Source: a virus. From it: a stretch of 64,000 nt of DNA. The notes under the pieces were generated by a model. That model made no database searches, was not told where the DNA came from, and saw only the letters and a program-made list of their open reading frames with translations. Of the stretch, positions 58,624 to 64,000 are shown in pieces (within the stretch, counting starts at the first letter, position 1; each line of letters begins with the position of its first letter). Made by a program: the position numbers and the translations under genes. The stretch is taken from positions 1 to 64,000 of IMG/VR virus record IMGVR_UViG_3300037485_000206, one strand, 5' to 3'.

Positions 58624-58807
58624 CCTTCTTCTGTATTGCGCTGCGTTGTACCCAGATCGTCAGTTCTCTGGCCGTCATGTCTTCGTCGGGCTTATCTGCT
58701 CGCACATCTATTTCCCATCCTATCTCAGCCAACACGTCCTCGATGCGCCGCCTACCTATCATTGATTCCTTAGCCGCCTTCGCTGCGCAGCGCCAGATTA
58801 AAGACAT
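58598..58807 (-). CDS. Small early protein, 69 residues
   Basis: Start MSLIWRCAAKAAKES at 58807 with a strong GGAGG. The middle reads RRRIEDVLAEIGWEIDVRADKPDED and the end TIWVQRSAIQKKDVYEMEQR. It overlaps the Trp-rich gene. Function unknown. Confidence 0.7.
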   Translation of the reverse strand: MSLIWRCAAKAAKESMIGRRRIEDVLAEIGWEIDVRADKPDEDMTARELTIWVQRSAIQKKDVYEMEQR

Positions 58808-58989
58808 AGCGCCTCCCAAACAAAATATGAGCAGCAGGCAATCAAGAAAACAAGAATCGTCATAACAAGATGCTCGACTGCCTTCTCGTGAGCGTTGCGC
58901 TCTACCGACTCCTCTAACTCACACGCAAAGGGCGTGACGCACTCTTTACGTCCTTGGTCACACGCCCCACTACATCCTTTTATCTTCAT
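58798..58989 (-). CDS. Small membrane-anchored protein, 63 residues
   Basis: A cytoplasmic N-terminal part with Cys (CSGACDQGRKECVTPFACE) is followed by a single membrane helix (LVMTILVFLIACCSYFVWEAL) at the C-terminus. It starts at ATG 58989 (a GTG is directly upstream), with GGAGAAACGTG before it. A small early membrane protein could affect lysis timing or host envelope; this is inference. Confidence 0.7.
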   Translation of the reverse strand: MKIKGCSGACDQGRKECVTPFACELEESVERNAHEKAVEHLVMTILVFLIACCSYFVWEALCL

Positions 58990-59299
58990 CACGTTTCTCC
59001 TTTAGTTTGCAAACCCATCCTCTGAACGTCGACTCCGGTACTCCCATCTCTTCAGCGGCGCTGCTTTTATTGCCGCCGTTCTTCTCTAGTACCCGCCAGA
59101 TACGCGCCTCATCCAATATTCTTTTGGGCTTGGGTTTCTTTGGCGGCAATAGAGTATTTGAAAGGCCAAGGTACGTCTCCTGTGTAAAGAAACGGTGCAA
59201 GTTCGCACACTCCCTCTTGCGCACGAGCCCCCTTGTTTCGAGAACCGTCGTCCATGCCCCGCACTGGGGGCATGAAAAACCTTGAGTAGTCCCCGCCAT
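58970..59299 (-). CDS. Zinc-ribbon plus Fis-type HTH regulator
   Basis: 109 residues. An NrdR-like zinc ribbon (CPQCGAWTTVLETRG, later RKRECANLHRF) is joined to a Fis-type helix-turn-helix (GGNKSSAAEEMGVPESTFRGWV). It overlaps the next gene. It is a good candidate for a phage transcription factor acting on the 16-mer operators or on the late switch. Confidence 0.8.
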   Translation of the reverse strand: MAGTTQGFSCPQCGAWTTVLETRGLVRKRECANLHRFFTQETYLGLSNTLLPPKKPKPKRILDEARIWRVLEKNGGNKSSAAEEMGVPESTFRGWVCKLKEKRDEDKRM

Positions 59300-59754
59300 C
59301 AGGGACGGAAGTACGAACTGATGCGCTGTCCGAGTTCACGGAGGAAATCTTTCTTGGCTGGTTGTTCGATCACCGGACGCTTTACAAATGCACCGGCCAT
59401 CGTCGCTGCGTTAAGCGCGGCTTCCCTGAACTTAACTGCTTGGTCTTGCTTGATCTTCGCTGCCGCAGCCAGCCCCGACTCGACCTTCACCGCCTTCTTC
59501 TTTTTCTTCACGAACGGGGGCATCGCCTTGTACTCATCGATGTGCGCGTGGAGGATGCCGTTCTTATCCTTGCGGATGTACTTGCAGCGAATCATTCGGT
59601 AGAGCAGTGACTTGCCCGATCCGGTCTTGTACTTCATGTCCTTCGACATGAACTCGTGAACCTGTTCTTCGTTCAGGCCCGGGACATCGCGGATTAGCGT
59701 GAACATACGCTTGCTGATCGATGGTTTCTTTTCGGTGTTGATTTCGATGTTCAT
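59299..59754 (-). CDS. Winged-helix-like early protein, 151 residues
   Basis: Start at 59754 with AAGGAAT upstream. The N-terminal half (KRMFTLIRDVPGLNEEQVHEFMSKD, SLLYRMIRCKYIRKDKNGILHAH) looks like a winged helix with a beta-hairpin; the C-terminus is Lys-rich (PPFVKKKKKAVKVES). A DNA-binding early regulator is possible. It overlaps the Zn/HTH gene. Confidence 0.65.
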   Translation of the reverse strand: MNIEINTEKKPSISKRMFTLIRDVPGLNEEQVHEFMSKDMKYKTGSGKSLLYRMIRCKYIRKDKNGILHAHIDEYKAMPPFVKKKKKAVKVESGLAAAAKIKQDQAVKFREAALNAATMAGAFVKRPVIEQPAKKDFLRELGQRISSYFRP

Positions 59755-59915
59755 TTCGGATTCCTTTGGATTTGTTGGTACTGGGTCAAGACCCACTTGT
59801 CGCCGAGTATTCTTATGGACGCAACCCACTTGCGTTGGTTGGCGCGGTTCTGTTCCCGCGAGATGTAGTCCACATTGAAAAGGCGTCGGACACGTTTGAG
59901 TTGGTCGATGTTCAT
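59751..59915 (-). CDS. Small conserved-looking early protein, 54 residues
   Basis: Start at 59915 with AGGAGA. Very basic, with LFNVDYISREQNRANQRKWVASIRI and WVLTQYQQ. Site D of the operator family lies just upstream. Function unknown. Confidence 0.7.
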   Translation of the reverse strand: MNIDQLKRVRRLFNVDYISREQNRANQRKWVASIRILGDKWVLTQYQQIQRNPK

Positions 59916-59936
59916 TGTTTCTCCTTGGGTGACGAT

Positions 59937-59952
59937 TGTCAATCGTTAGACG
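59937..59952 (-). promoter_or_regulatory. Operator-like 16-mer, site D
   Basis: On the - strand CGTCTAACGATTGACA; contains the stop codon of the upstream gene and lies upstream of the gene at 59915. Confidence 0.55.
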
Positions 59953-60653
59953 TTCAATCCGTGCCATGTTTTTGGTACGGCGGCTTTGTCGGGCAACTCT
60001 CTGATTGCCTTCATTGCCTTACGCATCTTCGTAATACGCTCGGCTCTTTTATCTGTGGGAAGAATGTTCTGTTCTCTTACTTCACGGGCTAACTCCTTCT
60101 CGGTTCTGGCGAGCAGCCTCGCACGGTTCTTGTCTGTGTCTGCCACGGGATCGAGGCGCTCGAACACGGACTTTGCACGAGCCTTCTCCTCCTTGGGTAC
60201 GGCAGCGAACATGGCCCTGATGCGCGTCTTGATGTGCTCGGGAACCCAGTCCACCCAGTGGACTGCGCGGTTGGGCAACTTGAGTTCCTCAGCGAAGTTG
60301 CTGGGCATCCGTCCTACACCCGTCGTCTTGCGCTCGACCATGCGCTCGATCACCTTGTCGAGCACGAGCAGGTACGCCTGCAACGCCTCGACCTTCTCGG
60401 GCAGTCCCCCGTTGGGTTTGCCTTGTTGATAGTCGATCATGCCCTGCACGGTCTTGCGCTCGTACTTGGCTGGATTGATCAACTCCCGCCACAGGGTGGT
60501 GTGGTAGTGGTTGTGCAGTTTCTGCTGCTTGAGCACCTTCTTCTGCTCCAGCACCTTGGCCCTGATGTGGTTCTCTAGTGGCTTGAGCAGTTTGCGTTTG
60601 GCGAGCCTGTTGTTGATCTCGTTGGGTGATAGGTCAACATAGTGCGTCTTCAT
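59946..60653 (-). CDS. Unrecognised early protein, 235 residues, basic and helical
   Basis: Start at ATG 60653, GGAGG six bases upstream; a longer frame to 60710 starts inside the next gene. Basic and helical throughout (LAKRKLLKPLENHIRAKVLEQKKVL, then MRKAMKAIRELPDKAAVPKTWHG). Large for an unknown early gene; a nucleic-acid binding role is possible. No motif recognised. Confidence 0.7.
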   Translation of the reverse strand: MKTHYVDLSPNEINNRLAKRKLLKPLENHIRAKVLEQKKVLKQQKLHNHYHTTLWRELINPAKYERKTVQGMIDYQQGKPNGGLPEKVEALQAYLLVLDKVIERMVERKTTGVGRMPSNFAEELKLPNRAVHWVDWVPEHIKTRIRAMFAAVPKEEKARAKSVFERLDPVADTDKNRARLLARTEKELAREVREQNILPTDKRAERITKMRKAMKAIRELPDKAAVPKTWHGLNV

Positions 60654-60798
60654 CTTCTGCCTCCTCTTCCTCGTTTGCGAGGCGTTCCTCCTCCGCCTCT
60701 TGTTCTGCAAGCCACTCCGCTTCCTCGTCCGCGTCGGTGTACTCCCACGCTGGGTCTGAGTCAGGTGGGTCTGGGCAGTCGCGCCATGAGCCGCTCAT
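60634..60798 (-). CDS. Very acidic small protein, 54 residues
   Basis: GGAGGT seven bases before ATG 60798. About 40% Glu and Asp (WEYTDADEEAEWLAEQEAEEERLANEEEEAEDED). A DNA-mimic type protein is conceivable, as such proteins block host DNA-binding enzymes; that is inference only. It overlaps both neighbours. Confidence 0.65.
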   Translation of the reverse strand: MSGSWRDCPDPPDSDPAWEYTDADEEAEWLAEQEAEEERLANEEEEAEDEDALC

Positions 60799-61016
60799 AG
60801 TGTCACCTCCACTAATGCGTCGGTCTCGATCCACACCTTGGCTCCGCAGGACAGCGGAGACTCGGGGCTATACACCACACGGCTCGGGCCGTGGATCTGC
60901 ACCTCGTGTGCGTAGGTGTTGCTCTTGTAGGTCTTAACGGTGAGCACCGGATCGTTGGCCCCCGTCTTGGCATTGGCCTTGATCACGTGCTGGTTGACGT
61001 GGATGATCGTTTTCAT
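60795..61016 (-). CDS. Unrecognised early protein, 73 residues
   Basis: Start MKTIIHVNQHVIKANAKTG at 61016 with GGGGAAGAA upstream. Beta-rich (VLTVKTYKSNTYAHEVQIHG, VVYSPESPLSCGAKVWIETD). It overlaps the preceding gene by four bases. Function unknown. Confidence 0.7.
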   Translation of the reverse strand: MKTIIHVNQHVIKANAKTGANDPVLTVKTYKSNTYAHEVQIHGPSRVVYSPESPLSCGAKVWIETDALVEVTL

Positions 61017-61189
61017 TTCTTCCCCTTGGGGGGCTTCACGCCGACGCGGGACAGGGTGTCCTTCATCTCCTGCCACGCCTTGTTCTCTCGGGCAATGGAG
61101 GCCTTAGCCAAGGCCATCATCTTCTCCTCTTCCTCGCGGATGAGTTTGCCCATGCATTCCAACTTCTTGTCGCTGTCTTTCTTGTCCAT
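61013..61189 (-). CDS. Small coiled-coil protein, 58 residues
   Basis: GGAGAAGAGAGATG start at 61189. The product (DKKDSDKKLECMGKLIREEE, EKMMALAKASIARENKAWQE) is a charged single coiled coil ending in PPKGKK. ATGA overlap with the next gene. Function unknown. Confidence 0.7.
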   Translation of the reverse strand: MDKKDSDKKLECMGKLIREEEEKMMALAKASIARENKAWQEMKDTLSRVGVKPPKGKK

Positions 61190-61207
61190 CTCTCTTCTCC
61201 TAGTTAA

Positions 61208-61230
61208 AAGGGGGACACCATGTCCCCCTT
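61208..61230. repeat. IR-1 dyad, variant with changed arms (copy 8)
   Basis: AAGGGGGACA, CCA, TGTCCCCCTT. Compared with the consensus the outer arm differs on both sides (CCG to GG; CGG to CC) while staying complementary. Located five bases downstream of the DUF932 gene stop codon. Confidence 0.85.
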
Positions 61231-61235
61231 ACGAA

Positions 61236-62210
61236 TTACACCGTGATCAGATCAAAAGCCTTCTGCTTCAGATCATCGCCCTGTCCCCACAACGCTGACG
61301 CGATGCGGTTCTCCTCGCTCTGGCTGCGGATGTGCTGGTCAGCGTACTCGGTGACCGCGTTGAACCATCCCCAGCCCGTCTCCCATGCGCTGTCGAGCGT
61401 GCTGCCCTTGCCGTCGCCACCGAACAGGCCGAGCACGCGGTTGTATCCAGCCGACGCACGGATCGCGTCCTCGTCCTTCTTGCCCGCCTTGAACAGGCGA
61501 AGCGTGAGGTCTTGCGCCTTCTCAGCGTTGACCTTGATAGCCGTGAGGTTGCGTGCCATCAGCATGAACGCACCGAACTCCTCGTGCGCTGCCTCGACTG
61601 CCTTGCGAGCATCGTTGGGTTGGAACTTACTGCGATGAGTAGTGCGGTGGCAAGCCGCAGTTCCCCGAGCCAACTGGAAGGTGTTGTTGCACACCGTGCG
61701 AACGCCAGTCACCCGGCTCTCCGTAGCCAGCGAACCATCCGCCGAGGTGGACAGCAGCACGTAGGGCACGACCTTGTCGCGGTGATTGCCGTACCCCAGA
61801 TCCACCGCGTCCGACAACTTGGCGGTGGCGAAGTACTTCCCGCCGCTGAACAGCACGCCAGCCGACTCGATGGTCAGGCCACCCTGATCCGTCCAGTCAC
61901 GGAAGAACTCCAGCACTTCCTTGGGCTGCACGACCTTGTAAGAAGCCGACACCACGCCGAGGTGCTTCTTGTTGTCCGAACGGAAGAGCACGACCTTGTC
62001 CTCGATCTTGCCCATGTCCTCGGCGGACTGGCCGCGCTCGGTGGCGAAGCGAACGAAGCCGCGCTGCACTTCGTAGTCCATGCCAGCCTGCTTCTGCCAC
62101 TCCTCGACAGACGCGCCGCGAGTCATGAGTTGGCCGAGACCGTGCCACTCACGCTCCGTAGATGCGTACTGAGCGGTTCCGTTGCTGTTGAATGCGATTT
62201 GATGAGCCAT
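61236..62210 (-). CDS. DUF932 (TIGR03299-type) phage/plasmid protein
   Basis: 324 residues from ATG 62210 with GGAG upstream. The start MAHQIAFNSNGTAQYASTEREWHGLGQ and the middle WTDQGGLTIESAGVLFSGGKYFATAKL and TESRVTGVRTVCNNTFQLA mark the DUF932/TIGR03299 group found on plasmids and phages; its job is not known, though early expression and copy-number ties are suggested in general. The gene is followed by an IR-1 variant. Confidence 0.9.
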   Translation of the reverse strand: MAHQIAFNSNGTAQYASTEREWHGLGQLMTRGASVEEWQKQAGMDYEVQRGFVRFATERGQSAEDMGKIEDKVVLFRSDNKKHLGVVSASYKVVQPKEVLEFFRDWTDQGGLTIESAGVLFSGGKYFATAKLSDAVDLGYGNHRDKVVPYVLLSTSADGSLATESRVTGVRTVCNNTFQLARGTAACHRTTHRSKFQPNDARKAVEAAHEEFGAFMLMARNLTAIKVNAEKAQDLTLRLFKAGKKDEDAIRASAGYNRVLGLFGGDGKGSTLDSAWETGWGWFNAVTEYADQHIRSQSEENRIASALWGQGDDLKQKAFDLITV

Positions 62211-62229
62211 TTCTATCTCCTTGGGTTGT

Positions 62230-62246
62230 GCCAGTGTCCGACTGGC
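62230..62246 (-). repeat. IR-2 hairpin, copy 1
   Basis: GCCAGT, GTCCG, ACTGGC, then GGCGGT. It lies 20 bases upstream of the DUF932 start in the 5' untranslated region. Confidence 0.85.
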
Positions 62247-62262
62247 GGCGGTAACGCTTGGA

Positions 62263-62278
62263 TGTCTAACATTATACA
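62263..62278 (+). promoter_or_regulatory. Operator-like 16-mer, site E, with leftward -10 element
   Basis: TGTCTAACATTATACA; the - strand reads TATAAT (62276-62271) preceded by CATG, like the promoter at 50786. It is the weakest member of the operator family. Confidence 0.5.
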
Positions 62279-62279
62279 T

Positions 62280-62299
62280 GCTCCCACAGGTGTGGGAGC
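62280..62299 (-). terminator. Hairpin after the coiled-coil gene
   Basis: GCTCCCAC, AGGT, GTGGGAGC: a perfect 8-bp stem, with the stop codon of the upstream gene 11 bases away; the promoter with TATAAT follows at once. No T-run. Confidence 0.65.
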
Positions 62300-62310
62300 A
62301 GGGTTCTTAC

Positions 62311-62985
62311 TTAGATCTTGAGGCTAACGGTGACGTTGTTGAGCACCTCCTCGATGACCTCGCGCACCGCGTCCTCGTCGATCTCGCCCACCGGATGGAT
62401 GTCGTCATGGTCGTACTCGGAGTTGTGATCGGAGACTGCCTCCTCTGCTTCTGCCCGTGCCACCTCCCTAGCAGCCTCGCGCACCGCGTCAACGAACTCG
62501 CCGCTGTCGGCGAGCGCGGTGACCAGTGGGTTGAGGAACTCATCACCCATCGTGTGCTTGTCGATGATCTTGATCACCGCAAGGCGGAACTGCTCGCTCG
62601 TCAGATCCAGCGTTGCCGTAGTGGCGGGACGCTGCGCGTTTTCCAACGCATCGATGCGCTTGGCGTCGTCCCTCTGGTCAATCCCGAGGCTCTCGATCTG
62701 AACGGCGCGGGCGGACAGACGCTGCTCCAACTCCGTGATGCGTCGTGCGTTCTCCATCTGGTCGTTGTCTTGGCAGTTCATAAGACTGCCTACTTGCTCT
62801 TCCAACTTCTCGATGCGCTCGGTCAGGGCAAGCAGCGCTACCGTCAGGTCGGTCTCCAGCCGCTCGATGCGCTCGGTCAGGGTGAACACCTTGGCCTCGA
62901 CACGCTTGTCGATGTGCTCCGTCAGGTTAGCGAGCATGGCATCGAGGATGCCGCCGAGGACGTTGATGTTGGTGTTTGCATTCAT
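62311..62985 (-). CDS. Coiled-coil early protein, 224 residues
   Basis: Start MNANTNINVLGGILDAML at 62985, GGAG upstream. A long coiled coil (about residues 22-90, TERIERLETDLTVALLALTERIEKLEEQV, and RRITELEQRLSAR) is followed by a helical domain with AIKIIDKHTMGDEFLNPL-like sequence and an acidic C-terminal region (AEEAVSDHNSEYDHDDIH, DEDAVREVIEEVL). Probably a dimer or tetramer; function unknown. Confidence 0.75.
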   Translation of the reverse strand: MNANTNINVLGGILDAMLANLTEHIDKRVEAKVFTLTERIERLETDLTVALLALTERIEKLEEQVGSLMNCQDNDQMENARRITELEQRLSARAVQIESLGIDQRDDAKRIDALENAQRPATTATLDLTSEQFRLAVIKIIDKHTMGDEFLNPLVTALADSGEFVDAVREAAREVARAEAEEAVSDHNSEYDHDDIHPVGEIDEDAVREVIEEVLNNVTVSLKI

Positions 62986-63015
62986 GGTTCGTATCTCCAA
63001 AGGTAGTAACAAGGT

Positions 63016-63032
63016 GCCGGTGACCGACCGGC
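63016..63032 (-). repeat. IR-2 hairpin, copy 2
   Basis: GCCGGT, GACCG, ACCGGC, then GGCGGT; nine bases before the stop codon of the upstream gene and upstream of the coiled-coil gene's ribosome binding site. Confidence 0.85.
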
Positions 63033-63041
63033 GGCGGTGTA

Positions 63042-63428
63042 TCAATCCTCGTCATCGCCGCCCATCGCCTCGTCCCAAGGGTCATCGCTGCCCCCGGGTT
63101 GTGCGTCGAACGTGGCGTGGGGTTCAAGTGTGCCGTCCTCGTTGACTGCGCTGACGCCGCCGTCGAGATCGATCTCTTGGTTCTCTCCCGCAGTTGCGTG
63201 AGTCTCAAGCAGCGCCTTGACTGCTTCATCCAAGAACCCCTGCCGCTCGTCTGGCGCGAACTCACCATCGCCACGAGTGCTGGCTGCATACACATGATCG
63301 CCCCCATGATCGGGATAGAACGCGCTGAAGCACCCATGCCTAAGCCGCAGGTATCCGATCTGCGTGTCGTCTAGGTAGACGTTGTATTGCTCAGGCATTG
63401 CCGAGCACGTTTGTTCAATCTTCACCAT
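63042..63428 (-). CDS. Acidic early protein, 128 residues
   Basis: Start MVKIEQTCSAMPEQYNVYLD at 63428. The conserved-looking part FSAFYPDHGGDHVYAASTR, then PDERQGFLDEAVKALLETH is followed by a very acidic tail (EIDLDGGVSAVNEDG, DPWDEAMGGDDED). Tail and size resemble phage DNA-mimic or SSB-like accessory proteins; not established. Confidence 0.7.
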   Translation of the reverse strand: MVKIEQTCSAMPEQYNVYLDDTQIGYLRLRHGCFSAFYPDHGGDHVYAASTRGDGEFAPDERQGFLDEAVKALLETHATAGENQEIDLDGGVSAVNEDGTLEPHATFDAQPGGSDDPWDEAMGGDDED

Positions 63429-63449
63429 CTCATTTCTCCTAGTGGTTGT

Positions 63450-63466
63450 GCCGGTGACCGACCGGC
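63450..63466 (-). repeat. IR-2 hairpin, copy 3
   Basis: GCCGGT, GACCG, ACCGGC, then GGCGGT; upstream of the acidic gene starting at 63428, 42 bases after the stop of the next gene. Confidence 0.85.
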
Positions 63467-63507
63467 GGCGGTCTAGCAGTAAGACCCCAAATAGCGTATT
63501 TAGAGTC

Positions 63508-63741
63508 CTAGCCTTTTCTCAGGTACTGTGCGTCTTGTAGCGCTCGCTCGTAGCCTCGCACATATGAAACCAGCGCGTGGTACAGCCCGATCTCGCTTCT
63601 GGCTTGCAGCATGGTGCGGTTGTCGTAGTGGATGACCCAGATACCATCCTCGCGCCGGAAGGGCTTGTACTCGCTGGTGCTGGTGCATGACAGCGCAGCG
63701 AGGCGGTCGATAACTAGGGGGATTCTTTTCGCGTCTGCCAT
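63508..63741 (-). CDS. Unrecognised early protein, 77 residues
   Basis: Start at ATG 63741, GGAG upstream. Mixed alpha/beta: KRIPLVIDRLAALSCTSTSEYKPF, WVIHYDNRTMLQARSEIGLYHALVSYV. It directly follows the small membrane gene. Function unknown. Confidence 0.65.
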   Translation of the reverse strand: MADAKRIPLVIDRLAALSCTSTSEYKPFRREDGIWVIHYDNRTMLQARSEIGLYHALVSYVRGYERALQDAQYLRKG

Positions 63742-63742
63742 A

Positions 63743-63847
63743 TCAGTTCTCCAAGTAGCCAAGGAATAGAGCGACGAGCGTCGCGAGGAATGCAGCAGCA
63801 ATCAACCAGTCGGTGATGTGGTGCCACGTATTTTTGGTGTCCTTCAT
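63743..63847 (-). CDS. 34-residue membrane peptide
   Basis: AGGAGA eight bases before ATG 63847. MKDTKNTWHHITDW, then one hydrophobic helix (LIAAAFLATLVALFLGYL) and EN at the end. It is a typical single-span micro-protein: antiholin-like, superinfection exclusion or host-membrane modulator are options. It overlaps the next gene's ATG region by a few bases only. Confidence 0.7.
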   Translation of the reverse strand: MKDTKNTWHHITDWLIAAAFLATLVALFLGYLEN

Positions 63848-63878
63848 TGCTTTCTCCTGTTGTTGATAGTAGACATTG

Positions 63879-63903
63879 AACCGGGGACATCATGTCCCCG
63901 GTT
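63879..63903. repeat. IR-1 dyad, copy 9
   Basis: A perfect copy (AACCGGGGACAT, C, ATGTCCCCGGTT), eight bases downstream of the stop codon of the partial gene at the right edge. Confidence 0.95.
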
Positions 63904-63910
63904 CCCTCCG

Positions 63911-64000
63911 TTAAGCGCAGACCAGCCGCTTGACCTCGGTCTTGATGACCTCCTCGCGCACCTCCACCACCTCGATGCGGCATGACTCGTTGTCCTCCTT
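63911..64000 (-). CDS. C-terminal end of a leftward gene, cut by the window edge
   Basis: The last 29 codons are visible (EVVEVREEVIKTEVKRLVCA at the end). Acidic helix followed by a basic end; the start lies outside the window. It keeps the gene-stop-dyad pattern of the early block. Confidence 0.6.
   Translation of the reverse strand, partial: KEDNESCRIEVVEVREEVIKTEVKRLVCA

Noticed and set aside
3550-64000. tRNA genes or an integrase/attachment site
   Set aside because: I saw no cloverleaf with a plausible TTCGA loop and CCA region and no tyrosine or serine recombinase motif, so lysogeny by integration is not supported here.

Overview
The window is a large part of a tailed double-stranded DNA bacteriophage genome, most likely podovirus-like. 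It has a terminase pair, a very long portal protein, a scaffold, a Mu gpT-like major capsid protein, adaptor and nozzle-type connector proteins, several internal virion (DNA-ejection) proteins including a 3151-residue giant, and no tail tape-measure or contractile sheath gene. I see no integrase, tRNA gene, rRNA gene or CRISPR array, and no phage RNA polymerase, so transcription probably relies on the host polymerase. The roughly 55% G+C coding style and a GH108 endolysin point to a Gram-negative, probably freshwater or soil proteobacterial host; this host guess is weak.

Layout. A divergent control region lies at about 3144-3549. To its right all genes from 3550 to 45760 are on the + strand (late module): packaging (terS, terL), portal, a GroES-like protein, scaffold, decoration and major capsid proteins, a run of very small basic proteins, adaptors, fibres and adhesins (a 1250-residue Trp-Gly repeat protein and a polyglycine adhesin), a lysis cassette (holins and GH108 endolysin), the nozzle, and then internal virion proteins ending in the giant polyvalent protein. 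To its left, and again from 64000 down to 45708, all genes are on the - strand (early/replication module): primase-helicase, an ssDNA-binding candidate, SNF2-type helicase, Cas4/RecB-like nuclease, family A DNA polymerase, VRR-NUC nuclease, DUF3310, HNH proteins, two HTH regulators, a DUF932 protein, a GP88-family protein and many tiny unknown genes. If the genome is circular or circularly permuted, the two - strand blocks form one leftward early unit, running from 3143 through the window edge to 45708 and converging with the late unit at about 45760. Both edges cut - strand genes, which fits this reading.

The most unusual content is non-coding. (i) A 25-bp dyad (arms AACCGGGGACAT / ATGTCCCCGGTT around one base) occurs nine times, only between - strand early genes, usually a few bases after a stop codon; one copy carries paired changes that keep the arms complementary. 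(ii) A second hairpin, GCCRGTGWCCGACYGGC, sits upstream of the ribosome binding site of three neighbouring - strand genes and also shows a compensatory base-pair change. (iii) A 16-bp near-palindrome (TGTCTAACGATKGACA-like) recurs at five early-gene intergenic sites and overlaps promoter elements, suggesting a phage repressor regulon. (iv) A 51-bp three-block inverted repeat flanks an AT-rich stretch at 910-1200, a candidate replication origin or control element. (v) A leftward promoter plus a perfect intrinsic terminator predict an approximately 85-nt antisense RNA over the terS start.

Notable proteins are a GroES-like protein inside the capsid operon, a DNA polymerase A with Leu at the position equivalent to E. 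coli Phe762, and a low-G+C module of about 650 residues inserted in the giant virion protein. Five genes shorter than 60 codons (17471, 19534, 61013, 63743 and the partial genes at the edges) were found by reading the gaps directly.
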